64,000 bases of DNA, from NCBI RefSeq assembly GCF_000208865.1, contig NC_018396.1:3591101-3655100 (forward strand), in the 5' to 3' direction. Below, in pieces: positions 47,843-58,800 of this stretch; positions within the stretch are counted from its first letter, which is position 1; every line of letters begins with the position of its first letter. The notes below the pieces were generated by a model. The model saw nothing but the letters and a program-made list of their open reading frames with translations, made no database searches and was not told the DNA's origin. Position numbers and translations under genes: made by a program. The DNA is from Neospora caninum Liverpool (Eukaryota; Apicomplexa; Conoidasida; Eucoccidiorida; Sarcocystidae).

Positions 47843-50800
47843 ATGTATTGGCGTTTGTACGAAAGTTTCAAAAGTCTACTCTGGGCTGTTCAAGACAGCT
47901 AAAAGTATACGAATCTAGATATAGATGTATACATCGTCGCATCTGCGTGTGTGTGTGTGTGTGCTTCGCGAGTATATCTGCATGCGTGGGTTTTTTCAAT
48001 GTGTTGGGCGACTTCGAGATCCTCTCCTTCATCTTCCCCACAGCGGATAAACTGGCAGGCACGCAGGCGGGCCTTCGAGCGGCTACCTCCCCTTTGCCGC
48101 ACTTTTCACCCTCTCGGAAGGTTTTTCGCTGTCTCTCCCGCTGCGCACACCTTTCTCTTTGTTTCGCGTGCGTGATTTCTAGGGCTGTGCGCGCGTCCTT
48201 CCCTTCCTCGTTTGGAGCGAAACTCGTCTCCCTCTCTCTGTCTTTCCCTCCTCTTTTTTTCGTGGGGTATCGATTTGTAGATGTCAGTGCGTTTTGCGAA
48301 AAGGGAGTTTGTGTGTGCGTTGGGTTCTCGCAGGTCTGTTTAACTTCCACCCGAGTGTACGTACGGTGCCCCTGGAGATTTCGCTGCACGGTTTCGACGT
48401 TTACCACCGAGAGGCGCGGCTGCTGGCGATGAGCAAGGCAGTTTACCAAGCTGTCAAGTTGTACACTTCAAACCGCGAAGACGAACGCTCCGGCAGCCTC
48501 TCGTCTCGAAAGCTGAAGAACGTCATCGTCTTCTGCTCAGACCGCCGACACTGCAGGCTCACTGCCATCGACCTACTCCTGCAAGCTGCCGCCGACGACG
48601 ATCCCAAAAAATTCCTCCATGTCTCTGGTAAACAATCAACTAAAAACACAGACGCATTAAAATGTCTCTATATATGCACAATTATAGAGATATGCGTGTA
48701 TGCATATATATATATATATATATATATATGCTTGTTTTCGTAGAACTAGCGCAGGGTCCCATCCATGCGCAGGTGTGCTGAACACACGTGGCCAGGCTCG
48801 TCAGGAAGTAGGAGGGAGGAGCAGAAGACACAACAGAAGGGAAGGAAGAGAAAAGGAGAGGCGCGATGAAACTGAGAACAGACACGGCGAACGAGACAGG
48901 GCGAAGAATCGGAAACGAGGGGAGAGTGAAGTGCCTATCCCGGTTCCGGGTCTTTTGCGCCGATCTGCTTTCCGACTCGACACTTGCCTTCGCGCGTGTT
49001 CGTTTCGCTGAATCTTTCCTCTTTTGTCTCTTTCCCAGACGAAGTCATGAGCAAATACACCTCTGTGGTGCGCGACAAAATGCTCAACGAGACGCTTTCT
49101 TACGGTGTCGGACTCCTCCACTCTGGGCTCTCCGCCGCCGAGCAGCAACTCGTGCAGCAGCTGCATGCGGCAGGCGCTATTCAAGTCGTCGTCGTCGCCG
49201 AAGAGTGCGCCTGGGGGCTGCAAATGTACGCACATCTCGTCGTCATTGTCGACACCAAGAAATTCACCGAGAACGGGTAAGATTCATACCTCTTCCTAGT
49301 CCACGTTTTCCACCCCCTCTCTCTTGGTCTTCCTCTCCTTCTTCTTCCTCTCCCTTTCCTTCTCACCTGGTTCTTCCTATCTACCTTTTGTTTTCACCTG
49401 ATTCTTCTTTTCTCCCCTGTCGTCTTACCATTTCTCCTTTCTTTTTCTCTTTTTCTTCCTTCGCTGCTTTCTTCTTTCACTCGTCTCTTTCGTCTGCGGT
49501 GTCTCTTCTTTTCCCCCGGTCGCGCGTTTTCATCGCTCTTTGACTTGTTCCGTGCTTTTTAGGTACGAGGACTACACCGTGGCGGACGTGCTGCAAATGC
49601 TGGGCCACGCGACGCGCTCGTCGATTGACAAGCACGGGTACGCGGTGCTCTTTTGTCCTTCCTCGAAACGCGAATTCTACAAAAAGTTCATCTTTGAGCC
49701 GCTGCCGGTGGAGTCGCAGCTGGAGCAGAACCTCGTGGACCACATCAACGCAGAAGTCGTCTTGAAGACGATCGAAAACAAGCAAGACGCAGTCGACTGG
49801 CTAACCTGGACGTTCCTCTATCGCCGCCTCGCAAAGGTACGCCTGTGCCGATGTCCCCCTCTGCTGCGTGGAGGAAAACGTCCCAGGCTATAAACGGCAA
49901 CTTGAAGCGCGGAACCGCTCTCCACATGTTCAGGTGGGCGCGGAAGGAAGAACCAACTTTTTTTCTTCGGCCCGTTTTGTCTTTCGCCTCCGCTCAGAAC
50001 CCGAACTACTACGGCCTGCAGGGGGTCACGCACCAACACCTCAGCGATTACCTCTCCGAACTGGTCGAGTCTGGCGTTCACACGCTCGAGCAGGCGCAGT
50101 GTGTGTCGGAGCAAAACGATGTGGACCTTCAGCCGCTCAACTTGGGTCTCGTTGCAGCCTTCTACTACGTCAAAGTCGACACGATTGGTGAGGAGTCAAT
50201 AACGCCAGCGGGCAAACCTTAAACGCGAGGCGAGCGGGTCGGGGAGCCCCTTGTGGGTGCTCCGCAGCTCGCCGAAGAAGTTTCTCGGAGAGCGAGGAAA
50301 GTAACAGAGTGCCGCAGCGCTCTCTGTGCCAGGCAGTGCATGCCTCCGCGTGGAAAAAGTTCCGGGTTGCTGACACCGTCTGCGCGTGTGTCTTAGGCGA
50401 TGCATGCCCCGTACACCCCTCCGACCCTGGCTGCGCATGCAAGAGGGGAGGGCTGTGCCCATCAGGGAAGCAGGTTCTGGCAGCTCGGTGGACGCGGATC
50501 GTTTCTGTCTCGCTTGTCCAGTTGTCTGTTTTTTTTTTGTTCGGAGACAATGTGCGAGGCATCCATGCGTCTGCTTTCTCGCGCGTCCTCAGAACTTTTC
50601 AACCGCTCGCTGACTCCCACATGCAAACGACGCGCACTGCTCGAGATCCTCGCGGCGTCCTCGGAGTTTTCGAGTCTCCCCCTGAGACCCGGCGAAGAGG
50701 GAACCTTGAAAGGCCTGGCGCAGCGCCTCGGCGTCCGCCTCCCTTCCAACTCAGAAGATCTCAACAAGCCGAGCACAAAGGCCCTCATTCTCCTCTATGT

Positions 50801-53800
50801 AAGCACAACAGCGACAAAAAAGAGAACTTGCTTTTCTCGATATACATAAATATACATGTGTGCATGGCATTGTCTGTGCATGTGCATACATTTATGCACA
50901 TGCATATATATATATATATATATATGTGTATATGGGTGCCTGGCGAGCTGCAATACCGGTCTCTCCACTGATGCGTATATCCGTACATACATACATGCAT
51001 ACATACATACACATATACACATATACACACACATATATATACATATATATGGTTATATATGAATAAATGCATAAATAGATATGTGTTTGGTCGGCCGAGT
51101 TCGCGGGGCGTATGTTTCTGCGCGTGCATGTGCTTAAAGATTCTCGGCGCCGGAGTTTGTCTCGTGTCTCGCCTCCGACTTGGCATCAACCGCGGCGGTG
51201 TTCGCTCCTGGCCGTTCTGTTTTCTGCTCAGGCGCACTTCAATCGGACGCCGCTGCCGAGCGACTTGATCGCCGACCAGAAGATCCTGCTGGAACCCACG
51301 ATCCGGCTGCTGCATGCGCTCGTTGACGTCATTTCCTCCAACGGTTGGCTGGTCCCGGCGCTCTCAGCGATGGAAATCTGCCAGGCCGTCGTGCAGGCCA
51401 TGACCACGACGGCTCTCGGCGGCGGCAACGCGACGCAGTGCAGCCCACTCAAGCAACTGCCTCATTTCACTGACGAGCTCGTCGAAAAGGCCAAAGGTGC
51501 GGTCAACTTCACACAATTCTCCCTAAACACTGCATATGGATACACATAGGTGTGCATGTTTGAATACATACGTATGTGTATATATATACATATGTATATA
51601 TGTATATATGTATATATATATATCTTTACATTTGCATGCATATGTGTGTATGGGTTGAGGTACAGATGGAGGGTGGGGCCGATGCAGGTCAATATGGCTA
51701 GAGGGAGAGGGGAGGTCTGTGCACGATGCAATACGGTCTGTGGAGGGCTGGTCCAGCTGCGAAAGATTTGTGGGCACTCGGGAAGAGAAACGAATGGAGA
51801 GAGCGTGCACTCACACGAGTTTTTACGATGGCCTCTCTCCTCGTCCGCTTCCCTTCATGGAGAGGCTGGTGATGCGTCCACGCCGTCCCGTTTTTCCGGA
51901 GCTTCGCGCGTTTTTCACTTTCTTCAAGAGTGCGACAGCCTTCTCGTGGACGTGTTTTCCAGCAAATTTAGGTTCGTTTCGACTGACGTGAGGCTGTCCT
52001 TTTTGCCTTGCCGATGTTTACAGAGATGGGCGTCGACGACATCTTCGACTTGATGAACATGGAAGAAAAAGACAGAGAGAAACTCCTCAAATCTCTTACT
52101 CCCTCCCAGCTCAAGGTATGAGGCGAAAACAGACGCGACCGTCGACAGGTGTCCTCTCGTATCGTGCTTTTCTTTCCGCTTAAGCACAAGCATGAAGGTT
52201 TCCTCTCTCTTCGTTGGGGTCTTCTTGTTTTCTTTCCCATCTGCCGCTCTTGCTTCCCCCGTCGAGTTCTCTGCTTTGGGCGGTCCCGTTTCGTTTCTCG
52301 TCTTGGTTGTCTCGTTCCTGCCAGTCACGGAGATCCCTCGGCGGATCCTGGAAATCGTCTTCCGTCCCGTGCTGGCTTCCGCCCCCCCTCGCTCCCTCTG
52401 CTTTCCGGGCTTTTCCTCTCACAGGGTCAACGCGTGTGTGTCGACTCCTTTGCCTCGCATCTTTTTCCGTGGGGCTGTTTTCCCCGTCTTCTCTTCGTTT
52501 CCGCCATGCTTTTCTACGAGCTCTCTCTCGCCTTTCAGTGTTTCGATAACTCCCTTCTTCCGCTGTCATCTGTTCTTTTTGACTCTATCTGCGGCTCTGT
52601 AGAGGTCCGGCGTCGCTCCGTCTCGCGTGCGCCGCATGCAGGCGACGTTCGCGTTTTTTTGTGGTTTCCCTTGTCTAAATTGACGTTGGCGCCGTAGGCC
52701 GTGCTCTCGGCCAGGCCGCCAGGCCTTGTGACTGAGGGCGACGAGAATTTTCGCGTCTTGCTGGATTCTTTCCGAGTCGCTGGCTCGCCTGCGAGCAGCG
52801 ACTCCGCGGTTGTCGATGTCGGTCGTCGACAGCGTTGTTTCGATCTTCTCGATCCTGTCCTCGTTTCTGTGCTTCCTCAGGATGTGGCCAAGGCGAGCAA
52901 CAGGTACCCGGTCATTAACGTGGAGTACCAAGTCTCGAAGAAGGACGGCGTGTTGCCGAGCGAGAATCTGCAGTGCACGGTCACGTTGGAGCGCGATTGC
53001 GCGGTACGTATACCCGGAACCTCGTTGCGCCTCCTCCCCCGTGCCTGTGTTTTCGTGGTTGGCGCTGTCGGTCGCTCGCCCCTAGCTCTCCGCGTCTTCT
53101 TTCTGGCCGCTCCAGGCTGTGCCTCATTGCTCTCGGGAGACCGCACAGAGTCCTTTCCACTGCCCGCGCGCCCCTTCGTCCCTTTCGAAGCGTTGTTTTC
53201 TCTGCCTTGCCGTTTCTCTTTCTGTGATGCCCCGCGCGACAGAGAGGCCATCGTCTGCTCTTTGTGACCTGCCTCGATGCACGTTGGTGGCACATCAACG
53301 TGCACCGAGGCCGACTGCAGTTGCGTTGCGTCCGCCTGAGCTTTTGTGGCTCGGCTTCACACCTCTTTCCGGGTTTATATCGTGTAGCGGCAGCGTCGCA
53401 GCCTGTATGTCTCTGCGACGTCGAGGTGTCTAGGAGGCTCTGTAGAAGTCAGATGTGCCCAGCTTTTCTTTCGACTCGTCTCTCCACCTGTTTCGATCTC
53501 TCGCCCCCTCGTCTGTATACCCTGAGCCTCGCAAAGGGTTGACGAGGTCCATGTCTGGCGCAGCTGGGGCTTGACAGCTCGGTTTGGCTGCCGCGGTTCT
53601 GCCGCACAGGGCTTCACGCGACTGGCGTTTTTCGGCGCATGCGTGGGTTTTCTGGACTCTGGAATCGGGGACCTTTGCGTGTCTGCGCTCAGGAAGAGAC
53701 ATCTAGTGCCGTGTTCGCCCCGTACTTCCCGCGCGAGAAGGAAGAGCAGTGGTGGCTGGTCATTGGCCAGGCTTCGTCAAACTCGCTCGCAGCCATCAAG

Positions 53801-53953
53801 CGCCTGTCGCTCAACAAGGCGACGACGACAGTCACGCTCTCCTTCGAGGCGCCGGAAACCGATGGAAAGCACACTTACGTTCTCTACCTCATGGGCGACT
53901 CGTACGTGGGCGGAGACCAAGAATATAAGTTCGACGTTCGCGTGCGGTCGTAA
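39148..53953 (+). CDS. BRR2: Brr2, U5 snRNP RNA helicase
   Basis: Eighteen exons join in phase to 2230 residues (human SNRNP200 is 2136): 39148-39396, 39792-40128, 40936-42698, 43000-43588, 44035-44711, 45111-45422, 45750-46040, 46657-46911, 47397-47673, 48334-48627, 49039-49276, 49563-49836, 49998-50187, 50593-50798, 51232-51496, 52024-52115, 52881-53003, 53693-53953. Cassette 1 is intact: APTGAGKT (574-581), DEIH (687-690), [31 protein letters not shown], then winged-helix and Sec63-type regions. Cassette 2 is degenerate: PPTSGKE at 1423-1429, DDLH at 1528, [10 protein letters not shown]. It keeps a C-terminal Sec63/FN3 unit ending DQEYKFDV. Known role: ATP-driven unwinding of U4/U6 during spliceosome activation in the nucleus. 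ATG 39148 sits in ACCATGG context. Confidence 0.97.
40162..40224. repeat. (TA)n microsatellite, Brr2 intron 2
   Basis: Nearly pure TA run, interrupted once by TG, starting about 33 nt after the exon 2 donor. Confidence 0.95.
40264..40290. repeat. (TA)n microsatellite, Brr2 intron 2
   Basis: Second TA run in the same intron. Confidence 0.95.
43955..43971. repeat. Poly-G run, Brr2 intron 4
   Basis: Homopolymer of about 17 G on the + strand, roughly 65 nt before the exon 5 acceptor; G-quadruplex-prone and prone to length error in sequencing. Confidence 0.85.
44833..44872. repeat. TA-rich microsatellite, Brr2 intron 5
   Basis: TA dinucleotides with TG interruptions. Confidence 0.9.
46180..46560. 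repeat. Long polypyrimidine tract with internal tandem repeats, Brr2 intron 7
   Basis: About 380 nt are almost purely C and T on the + strand, built from TTCTTCTCT, TTCCTTCTT and TGTCTTCTT words repeated in 9-18-nt periods. It lies between the donor after 46040 and the acceptor before 46657, so the long open frames across it in several phases are artefacts. Purine/pyrimidine asymmetry with mirror repeats can form triplex DNA (established property; not shown here). Confidence 0.9.
47812..47840. repeat. (TA)n microsatellite, Brr2 intron 9
   Basis: Pure TA dinucleotide run. Confidence 0.95.
48703..48729. repeat. (TA)n microsatellite, Brr2 intron 10
   Basis: Pure TA run about 75 nt after the exon 10 donor. 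Confidence 0.95.
50903..50925. repeat. (TA)n microsatellite, Brr2 intron 14
   Basis: Pure TA run, followed by imperfect TACA repeats to about 51050. Confidence 0.9.
51581..51624. repeat. TA/TG-rich microsatellite, Brr2 intron 15
   Basis: Imperfect (TA)n with TG interruptions just after the exon 15 donor region. Confidence 0.85.
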
Positions 53954-55877
53954 CGCGCTCGCTCGCACATCCAGAAAGCAGAGACGTCGCTACGGTGTTT
54001 TTGAACGGCTGTCGCGTGTGGTGTCGATACCAGGGCGGAAGTGCCGATCTGTTCTCGTGTGTTGTCAACGTCGCGAACAGCTAAGATGCAGCGCTTTCCG
54101 ACGGATGTGTGTCGTGGCCAGCTTGTCGCCTCTTCACGCGCAAACAACAGCCGAGCGTTGGTGAGTGACGCAACTGCGTGTTGGACTCAAAGACAGAAAA
54201 GGGTGGGCGACCGGAAGGATTCCTACGCTAGGCGGTGTCTGCAACACCCGCGCCATCGGCGAGCCGACTCACAGTACAGCCGCTAGCAGGAGTATTTCCT
54301 CGCGAGAAAATAGGCCTTCGAGGGGTCTGGGCCTTCACGCGCGATGCAGTCCAATTTCCTGTCTAGAAAAGGGACAAGCGCCATCTCGGCGCGTCCAGAA
54401 AACAAACATCAGGAGAGAAACGAATCTCCGCGTCCCAGCCACCGTCGCCTTTCCTTCGAAAAGTCCGCACAGAGCGCCCTTGACAGATTGGGCACGAACA
54501 CAGAAAATACGCGCCGTGCGCAGAGACCCCGCGCCTGTGCTCTCCCGGGGTCAGCGTCTGTGGGAAAGGGAGGAAAGGGTCGGAAAAAGAGGCTTAGCGC
54601 GTTTTACGATGCAACTTAAAAAACAGACGCTCAGAGGGGTGCTGCCTCCGTCGGTGTTTAGAGCGCTCCAGTGTGTACAGCAAGCGATATGCGGTTGTGA
54701 GTTGATTCAACTCGGTTGGGAGCATGCGACAGACTCGCGAGAGAAGATCTGTTCTCGAGGATCCGCGCGGGTTCTTTGCGGCTGGGACACCAAACAACGA
54801 GTGATGTTTTGTGTAGACGCGGAGCTCGAACCCGCGAGAAGGCGCGCGAGAGTTGCTTGGAGGCACACTGGCGAATCGCGCTGTGGCGTGATGAACATCG
54901 TTGCGCCCCAGTAGAAGGCGACTGAGGTTGGCAGGCAGGTTCTTGACGGAAGTCGGCAGTTCGAAAAAACACCTTTTCAGACACAGTTGAGTGGAGAAAA
55001 GGGAACCTGGTGAAATTCTTCCCTCCTCACACACACGTTTGACTAAAGGAGAGCCAGTGCCGCGCCTCCCGGACCCCGCCGCAGAGGCGACGAACAGACG
55101 CCTCTAGCCTGAGCGCGGCGACCTGTGCGAGAATTGCGGCATCTCAGACTAGGTAAAAAAACAACTCACCGCCTGCTTTCGCTAGACCTGCAGGGGTGGA
55201 CCGCACGCTTCGTTCCTGGTCTTTCCCTTCCGAGCAACCCCGTCAGAGAGAGCGCTCTGCAGTCGTCTTCGAGCCAAGGCAGTCTGTGGCTCTCGCCCCT
55301 AAGGGCCCGGCCTGGTCTCTCGAAAGATCTTCGAGCGACATGCCAGCGCCTTGCCACAGTTCACAGAGCAGTCTGAGAACAACGGAGACAGAAGCCGAAG
55401 ACCGTTCTCCACGGAACAGCGAAGGAAAAGCACGGCGAGAACTCGAGCAAAGAAAGCGAGTCCGGAACGACGGTGAGGCACGGGCGCGAGAAGGTGCGTA
55501 GACACCCGCCACGCGCGAGTCTCAGCGAAGAGCCGCATTTGAGAGACTTGGGACTTTGCCACAAAGGCGCGTAAAGACGAGTCGCGGTTTCGCGGCGAAG
55601 GCAGTTCAGCACTTCATCCACACCGCCACACGTGCGGGGACGGTGGCAGACGTTTCAACTTTGGGACGCGCAACGGAGAGAAAATCCTGTGTTTGTGCTC
55701 CCTGCGAAACGCAAGGTGGGGCGATGTCTTCCGCATTCAGGAAATGGCTGTTCTCTTCCGGATGTGTCCCGTCTAGTCTCCCTGTTCGTGGCTCTCTCAA
55801 TTTCGCTTCCGACTCCGCTTCCCCCTCCTCTCTCGCCTCTCTCGTAGGCTTACGTCCACGTGGGTTTCTTTCTCCAG
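53954..55877. other. Convergent intergenic / 3' UTRs of Brr2 and the RAP gene
   Basis: Both flanking genes end here. Several 80-250-codon frames are open in the GC-rich sequence on both strands but have no domain or signal. No gene called. Confidence 0.55.
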
Positions 55878-58800
55878 TTACACAGTGTGCATCTGCCGTA
55901 CCAGTTTCTGCTGGAGAAGGCGCCGCCTGCGCTCCGGGTTGGCCTTGACCGCGTTCCACTCTTCGGCGGTGATCACTCGTACCGTCCACCCGTCGCTCTC
56001 GAGCGCTTCGCTCCTTCTGTCTACCCAGCTGGCTGCAAGCGCCGCCGACAAGCGCTGCCTCCCGGTCTGTTTCCACATTTTACCGTTCTCCGTCTGCGCC
56101 GCGGTCTCACTCGAAGCCGGGTGCGAAACGACAGACGAAAACGCAGTCCCAGAGAGCGGGAGCAGCAGGAGTCCCCGCTTCTTCACAGGGTCGCCCGAAG
56201 CCCGCGAAGACGGCGGGAAAGTCAGACACAAGTCAGGCTGCGGTGCGCCGTGGACGGAAGCCGGCGGGGCCGCGACGCTCGCAACGCCTATTCTGAGGGG
56301 GGAAAGCACACAAGCAGAGGCAGCGATGTGTCGGCGCAAAAAAGACGCCGCGGCTGCGGGCGCCGACGCGTGTTTTTCCTAAAATGCAGCACGATACTGG
56401 TGTGGGGAGGGGAGGGCCGCTAAGGGGGAAACGCCCAGCGTCGACAAAAACCGCCGACCACACAGATTCTGCAAAAACTGTGGTGCCCCACACGCAGAAC
56501 CGTAGGCGGGTTGAGAGAGGGGATGCAACCCCGCCATGCCTGCAGACGGTTCTGACTCCTAATACATCCACATGGGGCGGTTTCTTTTTTTGAAAAACTT
56601 CAACGCACACGCCCCGCCTGCCAATCGGTGGTCCCTTTCAGAGAGAAGAGGCGGGGCCTAGGTCCTCGGACTTACTCGTTGATTTCCGCGACGATTTGGT
56701 CCACCATTCGTCGTCGCGCTTGCTCGAATCCTACGAGCCTGAAGGCCTGCGTCTCCCGGTCTGTCTCCGTCGGGAGCACGCGGTCAAGAGCCCCTAGACT
56801 TTCCTGGAGACGCCTCTGCATGTCCGGGGAGAGGCCGGACCGCCCGCAGCTGGTCGGCAGCTCGGTATCCAGAGTTTCCACCAGCTGCGAAGAAGGCCAG
56901 CACGGAGAGGCACGGGAAAAAACACGGACGAGACAACTCCCATCAGGCGAGCGAAAAGTGGAAAAGCGGACTGGGTCAACCGTCTTGCCAAGGCACGGCG
57001 AAGAAGCGAAGGATCAGTGACGTTCGCCATTCAGCGCACAGACGCCGCGCATGGGAAGCGAGGTTCACGAAAAAACTCGGAACGAACGTGACGAGAATAG
57101 CCATGGGTGGGTGGGGGGGGAGGGGGGCACACACCGGCGCGAAACGAGGAGAGGAAGAACCCGCGAGGACGCGATGACGCAAGAAGCGGGGAGAGGGAAA
57201 GAGGGGCGAAGCGCCACGCCGCACAGAGTCTGGCAGTTCACCCGGCGCGTCCGCTGTCGGGTTGAACGAGGCCGGAATAGCGCACGTTTATTTGAAGAAG
57301 AAACACGGAGGGAAGCTAGAGACGCTGGAGAGACGCCGCGGGACTTGCGTCGAAAACCGAAACAGAGAGGGCAGCGAAGCACCCAGAGAAAGAAAGAATC
57401 CGATCCCGCATGCGTTGCACGGCGGAGCCAGGGGTCGTCGTTTCCTGGCCGTCTCTTAGGCTGTCCGGGGAAAGGTGCTTGGACAGCGCAGACGACCGGT
57501 GTTCACCTGTGAAGAGGCACCTTTACACGCTGGCAAAAAACAGCAGAAACCGAGTGGTGTGTGTGCCTCACATGCTGAAGAAGGAACGCCGAGCGCGCGT
57601 CGAGGAGACCCTCTTCTCGCGCGTCGCCTGCGGGAGAGGCTGGTGGCCGGAAAAGGGCGATCTGACAGGCCGGGAAGTCGTCGTTGACCAGGTGGAAATC
57701 GAGGACGCACAGACTCCAGAGACACTGAACTCTCGCATCTGCACTCAACGCGGAGAGAGGGTCCAAGCGAAGAGGCGACGAGGCGCACGAGACGCGAACG
57801 GCGTCGACGAGGTAGCGCATCACCTGCGAAGGACAGAGGGGGACAGAGAGAGACCGCGACGGACGCAGGCAAGCAAGCGGCATACAACGGGGGACACGAG
57901 AACGTGGAGCCGGACCGACAACGACGAATTAGAAGACCTCATGATGGGCGAGTTGGCTCGAGAGCCGAGTCACCTTCTCAACGTCGACCGGCGAAGCGAG
58001 TGTCTCCCTGGAGGGTCTTCTGAGTCAACGTCCGTGAAAAAGAAGCGGAGATTGCTGCGTGCAACGCTGGTCCTGGGTTCGCAGGCGATCGCCCTTTTTG
58101 GTTTCTGCAGTTGCTGCTGCCTCCCTCCCGTTCTTTCCAGTTTCCCTTTTCCGAACGCTGTGTGGGTCCACAAGCGGCTTACATCTTGTATGGGAGATTA
58201 GCTGCTATCAGCTGCTATCTTGTATCGTACTAACGGATGGGTTCTGCGCTTAGACTCAGCCAACCGCTTCAATGACTGCAGGTTCCAAGCCGCCTGCGCC
58301 GCGCCCCAAGACGTGGCCGCGCTGCTGAATCGCTCCGCAGTGTCCCAGTCGCCTTCGCCGTGGGTGTACTGTTTGTTTCCTGTGGTTTTTCGCTCCTTAC
58401 CGTTGTGCTGAAGCCCTCCAAAGGGCAGTGTGTATCGACAGTGAGGAAGAGCACGCGGATGGCGGTGCGGAGCCAAGACGCCAGCATGGAGTGCTGTTCC
58501 TGTTCTTCTAGTTCGCCTGCTCGGCATCTGGGTGAAGCCGGGGCGCGGGAACCTCGAGTCCCTTCCTCTCCGACGTCTGCCTCAGTTGTTTCAAACCCCT
58601 GAGGCGCGCTGCTCGGCAACTGGAAAGGCGCGCCACGCGCGGCAGGCGTGGGCAGTTGAAGCAGGAGGAGGCGCGCAAACGCCACAGGAGCCACTGCGCA
58701 ACGCAGAAAAAAACCGAACGGGGCGCGTTCTCAAGAGAACCAAGCGTGCCTACACGCGTGCGTCGAGAAAACCTTCAGCCCGCGCACGCAGTCACCGTGT

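Noticed and set aside
52192..52602. 136-codon ATG frame with a signal-peptide-like start inside Brr2 intron 16
   Set aside because: Pyrimidine-rich intron gives hydrophobic Ser/Phe/Leu codons by chance; no conserved motif.
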